Below are positions 43,370-50,801 of a DNA stretch of 64,000 nucleotides, piece after piece. Numbering within the stretch: position 1 is the first letter of the stretch; every line of letters starts with the position of its first letter. Below the pieces are notes generated by a model that saw nothing but the letters and a program-made list of their open reading frames with translations, did no database searches and was not told where the DNA came from. This DNA is from Udaeobacter sp025935755 (lineage in GTDB: Bacteria > Verrucomicrobiota > Verrucomicrobiia > Chthoniobacterales > UBA10450). Location of the stretch: NCBI GenBank assembly GCA_036278715.1, contig DASUKN010000069.1:46165-110164 (forward strand), in the 5' to 3' direction. A program made the translations under genes and the position numbers.

Positions 43370-44950
43370 TTACTTATCTGGTTCGAACGAAAATCGTTCA
43401 TCAGTAGCTTCATCAGCAGGCACGACCTTAATTCGTGGATCATTGCTCGCCAGGTGCCGTAACAAATGAAAAACGTCCTCCGGATCGGCATCGACCGAGC
43501 GCGCAATCTCTTCGGCAGTTCTACTGTCGGCGGAAAGCTCGGCGCGCATTTTTTGCTGTAGCTCGAGCAGTTTTGTAGCGGCTTTCTTTCCCGCTTCAAC
43601 GCCAGGCTGATCGTACGCATTGATGTCGACCAGCGAAGCGTAAAAGCCGACCGCTCGTTCATAAAGAGCGATGAGGGCTCCGATGTAAAACGCGTTCACC
43701 TCGGGAATGCTCATGGTGATGGATTCCCTGCCCTTCTCGTACAAGGCGCTGCGGGTGCCCCGCAGAAATCCTTGAAGATAATCGCCGCTCGTAATCCCAT
43801 CTTCGACTTCAAACCGCGCGCCGGGCCGGTCGTTGCGCACTTCCACAAATGTCACAAAAAAATTCAGCACGCCGTCGCGCAGTTGTTGCACGTATGAATG
43901 CTGATCGGTCGAGCCTTTATTCCCGTACACAGCGATGCCCTGGTGCACGATCTCGCCAGCCAGATTTTTTTCCTTGCCTAACGACTCCATCACGAGTTGC
44001 TGGAGATATTTAGTGAACAGAGCCAATCGATCCTTATACGGGAGAACGACCATATCCTTCTCGCCTTTTCCGTTGCCAGCGTGATACCACATGAGTGCGA
44101 GAAGCATGGCCGCGTTTTGTGCGACCTCGGGCACGCGCGTGCGTTCGTCCATCGCGGCAGCGCCCGCGAGAAAAGCGTCGATGTCAAAGCCCTGCAACGC
44201 CATCGGTAGCAGTCCGACCGCGCTCATCACCGATGTGCGTCCTCCAATCCAATCAGGCATTGGAAAACGCGCCAGCCAGCCATTGGCTTCGGCATGTTTA
44301 TCCAACTCGCTTCCGACACCTGTCACGGCGACAGCGTGCTTCGCGAACTGAAGTCCACTCGCGGCAAATCTCGCTTCGGCCTCCAGCATCCCGTTCCGTG
44401 TTTCTTTTGTCCCGCCGGATTTTGAGACAACCACTACGAGCGTTTGTGGAAGGCCCTCTCCGATCCTTTCAAACACGCGATCGAACCCTTCCGGGTCGGT
44501 ATTGTCGAAGAAAAAGATGTCCATGGGATCATCCGGCGAGCCGAGCGCAGCTGAAATGAATTGCGGCCCCAGCGCCGAACCGCCGATCCCGATGTGCAGC
44601 AAATGCTCGAAGCGCTTTCCGTTTTCCGCCTTGATCTTTCCGGTGTGAATATCTTGTGCAAACGCTTTGATGCGCCGGATCGTGTCTTCGATTTCCGACC
44701 GAATCTGCGGGGTCGGCGCCAACGCAGGATTCCTCAGCCAGTAATGACCGACCATGCGTTTCTCTGTGGGATTGGCGATTGCGCCCGCCTCCAACTCTCC
44801 CATCGCCGCGAAGGCCTGCTCGATTTGTTGCCTCATTTTCTCGAACAGATCGTCCCGGAATTTCATCCGGCTGATGTCGAGAGAAAAACCGAGTTCGCGA
44901 TATTCCAGGAAATATCGTTGAAACCGCTGCCAGAGTGACGATGAGGCCAT
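43370..44950 (-). CDS. pgi: Glucose-6-phosphate isomerase
   Basis: A 526-residue phosphoglucose isomerase interconverting glucose-6-phosphate and fructose-6-phosphate. Sugar-phosphate-isomerase landmarks include GIGGSALGPQF near residue 130, VVVSKSGGTKET near 197 and GGRTSVMSAVGLLPM near 262. The MESLGKEKN segment and GSTDQHSYVQQL (the catalytic-His region) are also present. The C-terminus is somewhat extended. The inner Met at 44950 is preferred over 44995 because the upstream 15 residues do not resemble the family and would overlap the divergent dltD leader. It is divergent from dltD (62 bp). Confidence 0.95.
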   Translation of the reverse strand: MASSSLWQRFQRYFLEYRELGFSLDISRMKFRDDLFEKMRQQIEQAFAAMGELEAGAIANPTEKRMVGHYWLRNPALAPTPQIRSEIEDTIRRIKAFAQDIHTGKIKAENGKRFEHLLHIGIGGSALGPQFISAALGSPDDPMDIFFFDNTDPEGFDRVFERIGEGLPQTLVVVVSKSGGTKETRNGMLEAEARFAASGLQFAKHAVAVTGVGSELDKHAEANGWLARFPMPDWIGGRTSVMSAVGLLPMALQGFDIDAFLAGAAAMDERTRVPEVAQNAAMLLALMWYHAGNGKGEKDMVVLPYKDRLALFTKYLQQLVMESLGKEKNLAGEIVHQGIAVYGNKGSTDQHSYVQQLRDGVLNFFVTFVEVRNDRPGARFEVEDGITSGDYLQGFLRGTRSALYEKGRESITMSIPEVNAFYIGALIALYERAVGFYASLVDINAYDQPGVEAGKKAATKLLELQQKMRAELSADSRTAEEIARSVDADPEDVFHLLRHLASNDPRIKVVPADEATDERFSFEPDK

Positions 44951-45012
44951 GAGAATAGCGAAATGAAATTCGATTGCGGCGTCAAGTCGCGACAATAACT
45001 TCGTGTTCCAAC

Positions 45013-46203
45013 ATGACCGTCAGGAAACCACTGCCGCATGCAATTGCGGCGCTCCTCGCGCTCGGGTTGGCGGCGATCATCCTATTCGCTGCGCAAAGAG
45101 TCCTGATTCATCTCGAACACGCGACAATCGCGTCGACGGCTCCGGAGATTTTTGCGCTCAAAAATCAGGGACTTGTATTTCAGCGCGCCGCGGCGCATGC
45201 ACCCGACGTCCTGCCCATTTACGGCAGTTCGGAATTGTTAAGACCACCGGTACCGGAACGGGGCAACATTTTTTTCCGGACCGCGCCAACGGGTTTCCAA
45301 CTTTCACCAGTAGGCGGCGGGGGTGCGAACGTGTTGATCATGTTGCAAAAAGTCGGCGCACTCGGCTCAACGTTGCATGGTAAGAGGCTGGCATTGTCGC
45401 TTTCGCCCGGTTGGTTTTGCACCGCAAAGCCGGGTACCCACGGGTACAAAGGGAATTTCTCTGCCATGGCGGCGACCGAGATGATGTTCGGCGGTACGCT
45501 GGAGTTTGGATTGAAGCGGGAGATCGCTAGGCGCATGCTCCAGTTTCCGGAAACACTTGAACAGCGACCCTTCCTTGAATTCGCCTTGAGACGGCTTGCC
45601 TCTGGAAAATTGCTGGATCGCCTCGTGTTTTGCGCGCTTTGGCCGGCAGGAAAAATTCAGACTGGACTGTATGAATTGGAAGATCATTGGGCAGCGCTTC
45701 ATCACATCCGACGTCAAACGAAACCGCCTCCGCAATTGCAGGAGAAACCGGTCGATTGGACACAAATCATTGCGAAAGCAAGCAAAGCAGGCCCCGCGGA
45801 CGCCGCGATTTCCCGACAACTTTCGGCAATTGATCGAAAAATTACTGCGGGATCTCGTGACACGGGCTTCCTGAACGGCGTCAAGTCATCGCCGGCCTGG
45901 ACCGACTTGGATTTGCTTCTGCGCTGTCTGGCAACTGTTCATGCCCGACCACTGATCCTTAGCATGCCTTTAGGTGGCCACTTCTATGATCACGCAGGTA
46001 TCTCGCGCTCGGCTCGCGACGAGTTCTACAAGAAGCTTCCGGCGCTCGTGGGGCAATACCACTTTCCTGTAGTTGAATTTCAGGAGCACGATGAAGACCC
46101 TGCTTTTCTTATCCGGCAACAGCCCCATCTTACAGCGAAAGGCTGGGCATATTACGACCGCACTCTTGACGATTTTTTTCACGGGCGTTTGCCACCGCGC
46201 TGA
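45013..46203 (+). CDS. dltD: DltD-like SGNH D-alanyl transferase
   Basis: A 396-residue protein with one N-terminal membrane helix (about residues 8-30) and an extracytoplasmic SGNH domain. The nucleophile motif is IYGSSELLRP (Ser73), matching the GSSEL of Gram-positive DltD. In the C-terminal catalytic block His372 is kept (PHLTAKGW), but the Asp three residues before it (DxxH in Gram-positive DltD) is Gln. In the Gram-positive pathway DltD makes the last transfer of D-Ala to teichoic acid. This organism, with lpxA and no teichoic acid genes here, must use another acceptor. It is the first gene of a five-gene operon and is divergent from pgi. The second Met gives the natural membrane-anchor start. 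Confidence 0.87.
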   Translation: MTVRKPLPHAIAALLALGLAAIILFAAQRVLIHLEHATIASTAPEIFALKNQGLVFQRAAAHAPDVLPIYGSSELLRPPVPERGNIFFRTAPTGFQLSPVGGGGANVLIMLQKVGALGSTLHGKRLALSLSPGWFCTAKPGTHGYKGNFSAMAATEMMFGGTLEFGLKREIARRMLQFPETLEQRPFLEFALRRLASGKLLDRLVFCALWPAGKIQTGLYELEDHWAALHHIRRQTKPPPQLQEKPVDWTQIIAKASKAGPADAAISRQLSAIDRKITAGSRDTGFLNGVKSSPAWTDLDLLLRCLATVHARPLILSMPLGGHFYDHAGISRSARDEFYKKLPALVGQYHFPVVEFQEHDEDPAFLIRQQPHLTAKGWAYYDRTLDDFFHGRLPPR

Positions 46204-46253
46204 GAATTGATCACCTTCCATCTCTCGAAACATCACGATGCGCTGCCTCCTCC

Positions 46254-46505
46254 ATGATCGCTGAGGAATTCGCGGATAAAGTTTTACGGCTCCTGGCCTC
46301 AGTCGGTGAGACGGATGAGGTACTCACCAATCTCGATCTGCCTCTCTACGATTATCAGGTGCTCGATTCGATGAGAACCGTGCAGCTCATCCTGATGATC
46401 GAAGAGCAATTTGGAATCAAAATTTCGGCAGCGGAATTTGAGCGCGAACGCTGGCGCACGCCGCGAGCTGTGATCGCCGATCTCGAGCAACGGGTGCGCC
46501 TGTGA
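46254..46505 (+). CDS. dltC: DltC-like D-alanyl carrier protein
   Basis: An 83-residue acyl-carrier-type protein, the usual DltC size. Ser39 in VLDSMRTVQLI is the phosphopantetheine attachment site. The LDSM-x-TVQL context is the DltC hallmark, distinct from the DSL of fatty-acid ACP. It carries D-Ala as a thioester from DltA to the membrane enzyme DltB. Its stop overlaps the GTG of the next, very short gene. A 50-bp gap separates it from dltD. Confidence 0.92.
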   Translation: MIAEEFADKVLRLLASVGETDEVLTNLDLPLYDYQVLDSMRTVQLILMIEEQFGIKISAAEFERERWRTPRAVIADLEQRVRL

Positions 46506-46639
46506 ACTGGCTGGAGCGACATCCCACGCTGCATCGCGTGCTGCTGGTTCTTTATTACCTGGTCGTCATTTTCGCTTTGATTGCGATGTATGGCCGCGGC
46601 GATTTCCACACGCCGCCCTTTGTGTACCAGGGTTTCTAG
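46502..46639 (+). CDS. dltX: DltX-like micro-protein of the D-alanylation operon
   Basis: A 45-codon open frame that starts with GTG overlapping the dltC stop and ends with a TAG sharing one base with the dltA GTG. There are therefore no non-coding bases between dltC and dltA. The product has a short basic N-terminus, one membrane helix (about residues 13-30, LLVLYYLVVIFALIAMYG) and a C-terminus PPFVYQGF. Gram-positive DltX has the same build and ends in a motif of the type FIYNEF. Biochemical work on the Gram-positive pathway puts a D-alanyl intermediate on the conserved tyrosine there; Tyr42 is its counterpart here. The exact fit in the operon and the motif support a real gene. It is below the length cut-off of ordinary gene calling. 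Confidence 0.82.
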   Translation: MNWLERHPTLHRVLLVLYYLVVIFALIAMYGRGDFHTPPFVYQGF

Positions 46640-48096
46640 TGAATCTGATTCAACGAATCGATCACCGGGCGGCAGCAACACCGGAAGCGATCGCACACGT
46701 TAGCGGTGATAGCATTCTGACCTACGGCCAATTGCGTCAAAACTCCGACGCTGTCGCATCGTACCTGACACAGCACTTGGGCGAGGATGGCAGGCCAATC
46801 GCAGTGCTCGGCCATCGCGAGCCGGAAATGTTAATCGCCTTCCTTGGCGCAGTGAAATCCGGCCGGCCGTACGTGCCGATAGACACTGCATTACCGCAAA
46901 CGCGAATAGATCAAATCGTGGAAAGTTCCCACGCGGCGCTGGTCCTGACTCCTGATCAGATCCGGCGCTTTTCCGCAAATCCATCGCGCGTCCTTACTTC
47001 AGTCGTCGGGAAGAACGACCCGTTTTACATTCTGTTCACCAGCGGCAGCACCGGCGAACCGAAAGGGGTCGTCGTCACCCTTGCCTGTCTTGAGCATTTC
47101 ATTGGCTGGATGTTGACCGAGCAGCAGTTCAGCAAATGCGGAGAAGTGTTTTTGAATCAGGCGCCGTTCTCGTTCGATCTGTCGGTGATGGATTTGTATT
47201 GCAGCCTAACGACCGGCAGCACGCTTTTCAGTGTTACCCGCGATTTGATCGAAAATCCGAAAAACCTGTACCGCAGCCTGGCAACGTCCGGAGTCACCAC
47301 CTGGGTTTCGACTCCTTCCTTTGCCCAAATGTGTCTGGTCGAGGACAAGTTCGCCGAGGCCATGCTGCCCTGCGTACGCCGATTTTTGTTCTGCGGTGAA
47401 ACACTCGCGCCGCAAACCGCAACTCAACTTCTCGCGCGCTTTCCGCAAGCGCAGGTTTGGAACATGTACGGTCCTACCGAGGCCACTGTCGCCACGACCT
47501 CCATTCACATTGATGCCGAGATCCTGGAAAAATATTCCCCGTTGCCGGTGGGTCGCGTGATGCCCGACGCAAAAATTCTGATCATGGATGAGAACGGCAC
47601 TCAGCGATCCGAAAACGAGCGCGGCGAGATTATTATCGTGGGACCGAACGTAAGTCCCGGTTACCTTGGGCGCCCCGATCTCACAGCTCGTGCTTTTTTC
47701 GAATGTGGTGGCTGGCGCGCATACAAAACCGGCGACCTCGGCAGGATCCGTGACCAACTGCTGTTTTTCGAAGGGCGCCTGGACGAACAAATCAAGCTCA
47801 GTGGATACCGCATCGAGCCCGGAGACGTGGAAGCGAATCTTCGTGCGCTGCCGTTCGTTCGCGATGCAGCCGTAGTTCCTGTGATTAAAAATGGCGCTCC
47901 TCAATCGCTAACCGCATTCGTTAGTCTGGTGGCGCGAAATGAGAGCGCGGATTTCAAATTGGCGCATAACCTGCGGAACCAGCTCGGTGAACGGCTGCCC
48001 GCCTACATGTTGCCACGCAAATTTGTCTTTCTCGATGCATTACCGATGACAGCCAACGGCAAGGTGGACCGAACCGCGCTTGCCAAGTCGCTGTGA
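46639..48096 (+). CDS. dltA: DltA-like D-alanine--carrier protein ligase
   Basis: Adenylate-forming enzyme of 485 residues that activates D-Ala with ATP and loads it on DltC. The P-loop motif is YILFTSGSTGEPKGV near residues 130-144. It also has WNMYGPTEATVA, the hinge YKTGDLGRIRDQLLFFEGRLDEQIKLSGYRIE and the catalytic lysine in TANGKVDR near residue 476. The compact length without condensation or thiolation domains fits DltA rather than a peptide-synthetase module. The GTG start shares its first base with the stop of the upstream micro-gene, and the last four bases overlap dltB. Confidence 0.93.
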   Translation: MNLIQRIDHRAAATPEAIAHVSGDSILTYGQLRQNSDAVASYLTQHLGEDGRPIAVLGHREPEMLIAFLGAVKSGRPYVPIDTALPQTRIDQIVESSHAALVLTPDQIRRFSANPSRVLTSVVGKNDPFYILFTSGSTGEPKGVVVTLACLEHFIGWMLTEQQFSKCGEVFLNQAPFSFDLSVMDLYCSLTTGSTLFSVTRDLIENPKNLYRSLATSGVTTWVSTPSFAQMCLVEDKFAEAMLPCVRRFLFCGETLAPQTATQLLARFPQAQVWNMYGPTEATVATTSIHIDAEILEKYSPLPVGRVMPDAKILIMDENGTQRSENERGEIIIVGPNVSPGYLGRPDLTARAFFECGGWRAYKTGDLGRIRDQLLFFEGRLDEQIKLSGYRIEPGDVEANLRALPFVRDAAVVPVIKNGAPQSLTAFVSLVARNESADFKLAHNLRNQLGERLPAYMLPRKFVFLDALPMTANGKVDRTALAKSL

Positions 48097-49307
48097 TCCC
48101 CTACGCCGATTTCACGTACTTCGTCCTGCTGCTTTACGTGGCGGTGCCGACAGTGATCCTCGGCTTATTTGGCCGCGCCGGCTGGCGCTGGGCTCTCCTG
48201 GTCACCACGCTTATGCTCATCGTGCAGTACCACGATGTGCTGCATCTGCGGAAACATTTTCCAGTCAGCGAAATCTGGCTCGTACTTGCATTCGCGTTGT
48301 GGCAATGGCTGATCGTCCGGGGATTCTCAGCTGCGGGCGCGCGCGCAGGCTGGTTGTTCTACTGCGCAATCGCGCTCAGCCTGCTTCCACTGGCACTGAC
48401 CAAGTTGATTCCGCTCGTCTCACCAAAAACTCAGTTTGGATTTCTTGGAATTTCTTACGTCACATTTCGCGCGCTCGACATCGTATTTTGTCTGCGCGAC
48501 GGCGTGATCGTCAGACCGGGAGCACTCGATCTCTTCATGTTTCTGTTTTTCTTTCCGACGATTTCCGCCGGCCCAATTGATCGTTATCGGCGGTTCGTTT
48601 CCGACTGGAGAAAAACACGGAGCCGCGCTGAGTTTCTGACGGATGCCGACTTTGCAGTGCATCATTTCTTCCGGGGATTGTTCTACAAGTTCATCGTCGC
48701 TGCGCTAATTGAACAACACTGGCTCAACCCAGCAGCACGCAGCGGGAGCTTAACTGCGCTGGTCAGTTACATGTACGCCTATACTTTTTATTTGTTCTTC
48801 GACTTCGCAGGATACAGCGCGTTCGCTATCAGCATCAGTTATCTATTTGGCATTCACACCCCGGAAAACTTCGATCGGCCCTTCCTCGCACGAAACATTC
48901 GTGATTTCTGGAACCGCTGGCATATCACCCTTTCGTTCTGGTTTCGCGATCACGTTTACATGCGCTTCCTGCTCGCCGCCGGCCGCGGCAAATGGTTCAA
49001 GAGCATGCATACCGCCGCGATTCTCGGATATTTTCTGGCCTTTGGGTTGATGGGCCTGTGGCATGGCATTGAGCCGCATTACATCGTGTACGGTCTTTAC
49101 CAGGCCACGCTGCTTTCAGGATTTCACATTTTCTCCAGCTGGAAAAAGCACTGGCGCGGAGGTCCGCTTTGGAATGCATTCGCCCTCTTCATCACCTTCA
49201 ATGCCGTTTGCTTCGGAATGCTAATTTTCTCCGGGCGCATCGGCACTCCGCCAATGGCACAACCGCCGCTCCCAAAATCGGCGGCGTCTAGCTCTTCGGA
49301 TTTATAG
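48093..49307 (+). CDS. dltB: DltB-like MBOAT D-alanyl transferase
   Basis: A 404-residue membrane-bound O-acyltransferase with about eleven hydrophobic segments. The MBOAT signature is complete: NFDRPFLARNIRDFWNRWH, LSFWFRDHVYMRF, and the catalytic-His segment LMGLWHGIEPHYIVYGLYQ. In the known pathway DltB takes D-Ala from DltC and moves it across the membrane. It overlaps dltA by four bases (GTGA) and converges on rarA with a 20-bp overlap. With dltD, dltC, dltX and dltA all present, the operon looks functional. Confidence 0.92.
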   Translation: MIPYADFTYFVLLLYVAVPTVILGLFGRAGWRWALLVTTLMLIVQYHDVLHLRKHFPVSEIWLVLAFALWQWLIVRGFSAAGARAGWLFYCAIALSLLPLALTKLIPLVSPKTQFGFLGISYVTFRALDIVFCLRDGVIVRPGALDLFMFLFFFPTISAGPIDRYRRFVSDWRKTRSRAEFLTDADFAVHHFFRGLFYKFIVAALIEQHWLNPAARSGSLTALVSYMYAYTFYLFFDFAGYSAFAISISYLFGIHTPENFDRPFLARNIRDFWNRWHITLSFWFRDHVYMRFLLAAGRGKWFKSMHTAAILGYFLAFGLMGLWHGIEPHYIVYGLYQATLLSGFHIFSSWKKHWRGGPLWNAFALFITFNAVCFGMLIFSGRIGTPPMAQPPLPKSAASSSSDL

Positions 49308-50496
49308 GGAAGTGCTTGTTCTTAAGTTGCTCGGGCACGGCTTTGGTTTGTTCTGCTTCGATTTGTTCGGCCGCGGCATTTAGCCAGTCGTATGCCTCGC
49401 GGCTTTTGGCGGCCCGACACATGTACGCGGTCGCGTGCGCGAGAGGGATTCGTGCCTCCGGCATGCCGACAAATTCTACTGCCTGTTGTGTTGCGATGGC
49501 CAGCGGCAATGCTTCGGGATCGGCAAGACCAACATCTTCGCTGGCAAAAATTACAATCCGCCGCGCGATGAATCGAAAATCTTCGCCCGCATGCAGCATC
49601 TTCGCCAGCCAGTACATCGCGCCTTTTTCGTCGGAACCGCGCATGCTCTTAATGAAGGCGCTGATGGTGTCGTAATGTGCGTCGCCAACGCGATCGTACA
49701 CGATCGCCTTCTGCTGGATGCTTTCTTCGGCAACTGCGAGGGTGAAATGAATAGTAGCATCGGCATCTTGCTGATTCTTTTTGTCTACGGACAAAGACGC
49801 TCGCGCCTCAGGTGGCGTGGTCAGCACTCCAATCTCGAGTGCATTTAAACATTTCCGCGCGTCGCCGTCGCTGAGCTTGGCCAGATGTTGGCGGGCGTCG
49901 CTGTCCATCTTCACGTTGTAATTTCCCAGCCCGCGTTCTTTGTCGGCTAACGCGCGTTCGATCAATTCCTCAAGTTGTTCGACGCTGAGCGATTCGAGTC
50001 GAAAAACCTGCGAACGCGATACGAGCGCGCTGTTCACGTAAAAGAATGGGTTGTACGTGGTTGCACCAATGAGCCGTAGATTTCCTGCTTCCACATCTGG
50101 AAGAAGGATGTCCTGTTGGGCCTTATTGAAATGATGGATCTCATCGACGAACAGGATCGTCCGTTGTCCGGATGTGCGAAGCCGATTGGTGGCCGCTGCA
50201 AGCACGCGACGCATTTCGGCGACATTGCTTTCGACACCGCTTATTCGAACGAATTTCGCGTGCGTCATCTCGGCGATGATGCGCGCCAGCGTCGTCTTTC
50301 CGGTGCCTGGCGGCCCATAAAAGATCACGGAGGGCAACCGGTCGGCTTCGATAGCACGACGCAACAGTTTGCCGGGCGCAAGAATGTGTTCCTGGCCGAC
50401 GAATTCTTTGAGTGAACGCGGCCGCATCCGCGTTGCGAGCGGCGCAGCGGTGTCTGCAAGTTCAGTCTCGTGCGCCTCTTCGAATAGATCCTGCAC
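49288..50496 (-). CDS. rarA: Replication-associated recombination protein A (RarA/MgsA)
   Basis: AAA+ ATPase of about 402 residues acting at stalled replication forks. After LATRMRPRSLKEFVGQ, Walker A (FYGPPGTGKTTLA), Walker B (LFVDEIHHFNKAQQD) and sensor 1 (LIGATTYNPFF) follow. The C-terminal tetramerisation part (AMYWLAKMLHAGEDFRFIARRI) is typical. The GTG at 50496 gives a start like that of homologues (QDLFEEAHE). The longer in-frame start at 50634 begins within dispersed repeat copy 6, so it is rejected. It overlaps the 3' end of dltB by 20 bp. Confidence 0.92.
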   Translation of the reverse strand: MQDLFEEAHETELADTAAPLATRMRPRSLKEFVGQEHILAPGKLLRRAIEADRLPSVIFYGPPGTGKTTLARIIAEMTHAKFVRISGVESNVAEMRRVLAAATNRLRTSGQRTILFVDEIHHFNKAQQDILLPDVEAGNLRLIGATTYNPFFYVNSALVSRSQVFRLESLSVEQLEELIERALADKERGLGNYNVKMDSDARQHLAKLSDGDARKCLNALEIGVLTTPPEARASLSVDKKNQQDADATIHFTLAVAEESIQQKAIVYDRVGDAHYDTISAFIKSMRGSDEKGAMYWLAKMLHAGEDFRFIARRIVIFASEDVGLADPEALPLAIATQQAVEFVGMPEARIPLAHATAYMCRAAKSREAYDWLNAAAEQIEAEQTKAVPEQLKNKHFPINPKS

Positions 50497-50602
50497 GAAG
50501 GAAGAATAAGCTCCCCGGCAGAATCGTGCATCTTCTTGTAGCCTGACGGCCAATCTTTGATCTGACCTGGCGCTTTCAAATCCCGCTCCCAGCTCTGTAA
50601 GC

Positions 50603-50713
50603 GCCGTCATCCCGAACGAAGTGAGGGACCTCACGTTCGACTCTAACGGCGGACAAGCTCACTCCGTAGCCATGATTCCATTCAGGGATCCTTCGCTCCG
50701 CTCAGGATGACAA
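50603..50713. repeat. dispersed inverted repeat, copy 6, between divergent rarA and comEC
   Basis: The left arm CCGTCATCCCGAACGAAGTG with AGGGACC and the right arm GGGATCCTTCGCTCCGCTC then AGGATGAC match the family. It fills much of the 305-bp divergent gap 50497-50801; the remainder has no recognised promoter. Confidence 0.75.
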
Positions 50714-50801
50714 GCTTGTTTAAACGTTAGGTTCTGGTGATGACCGGGGCTACGATTGCAGCTTGCACTGTGAACAGGCGATAAGCGAAAACTGCGAGTA
50801 G

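Noticed and set aside
50497..50634. Longer N-terminus of RarA starting at 50634
   Set aside because: It begins inside the dispersed repeat; homologues start near the QDLFEE segment.
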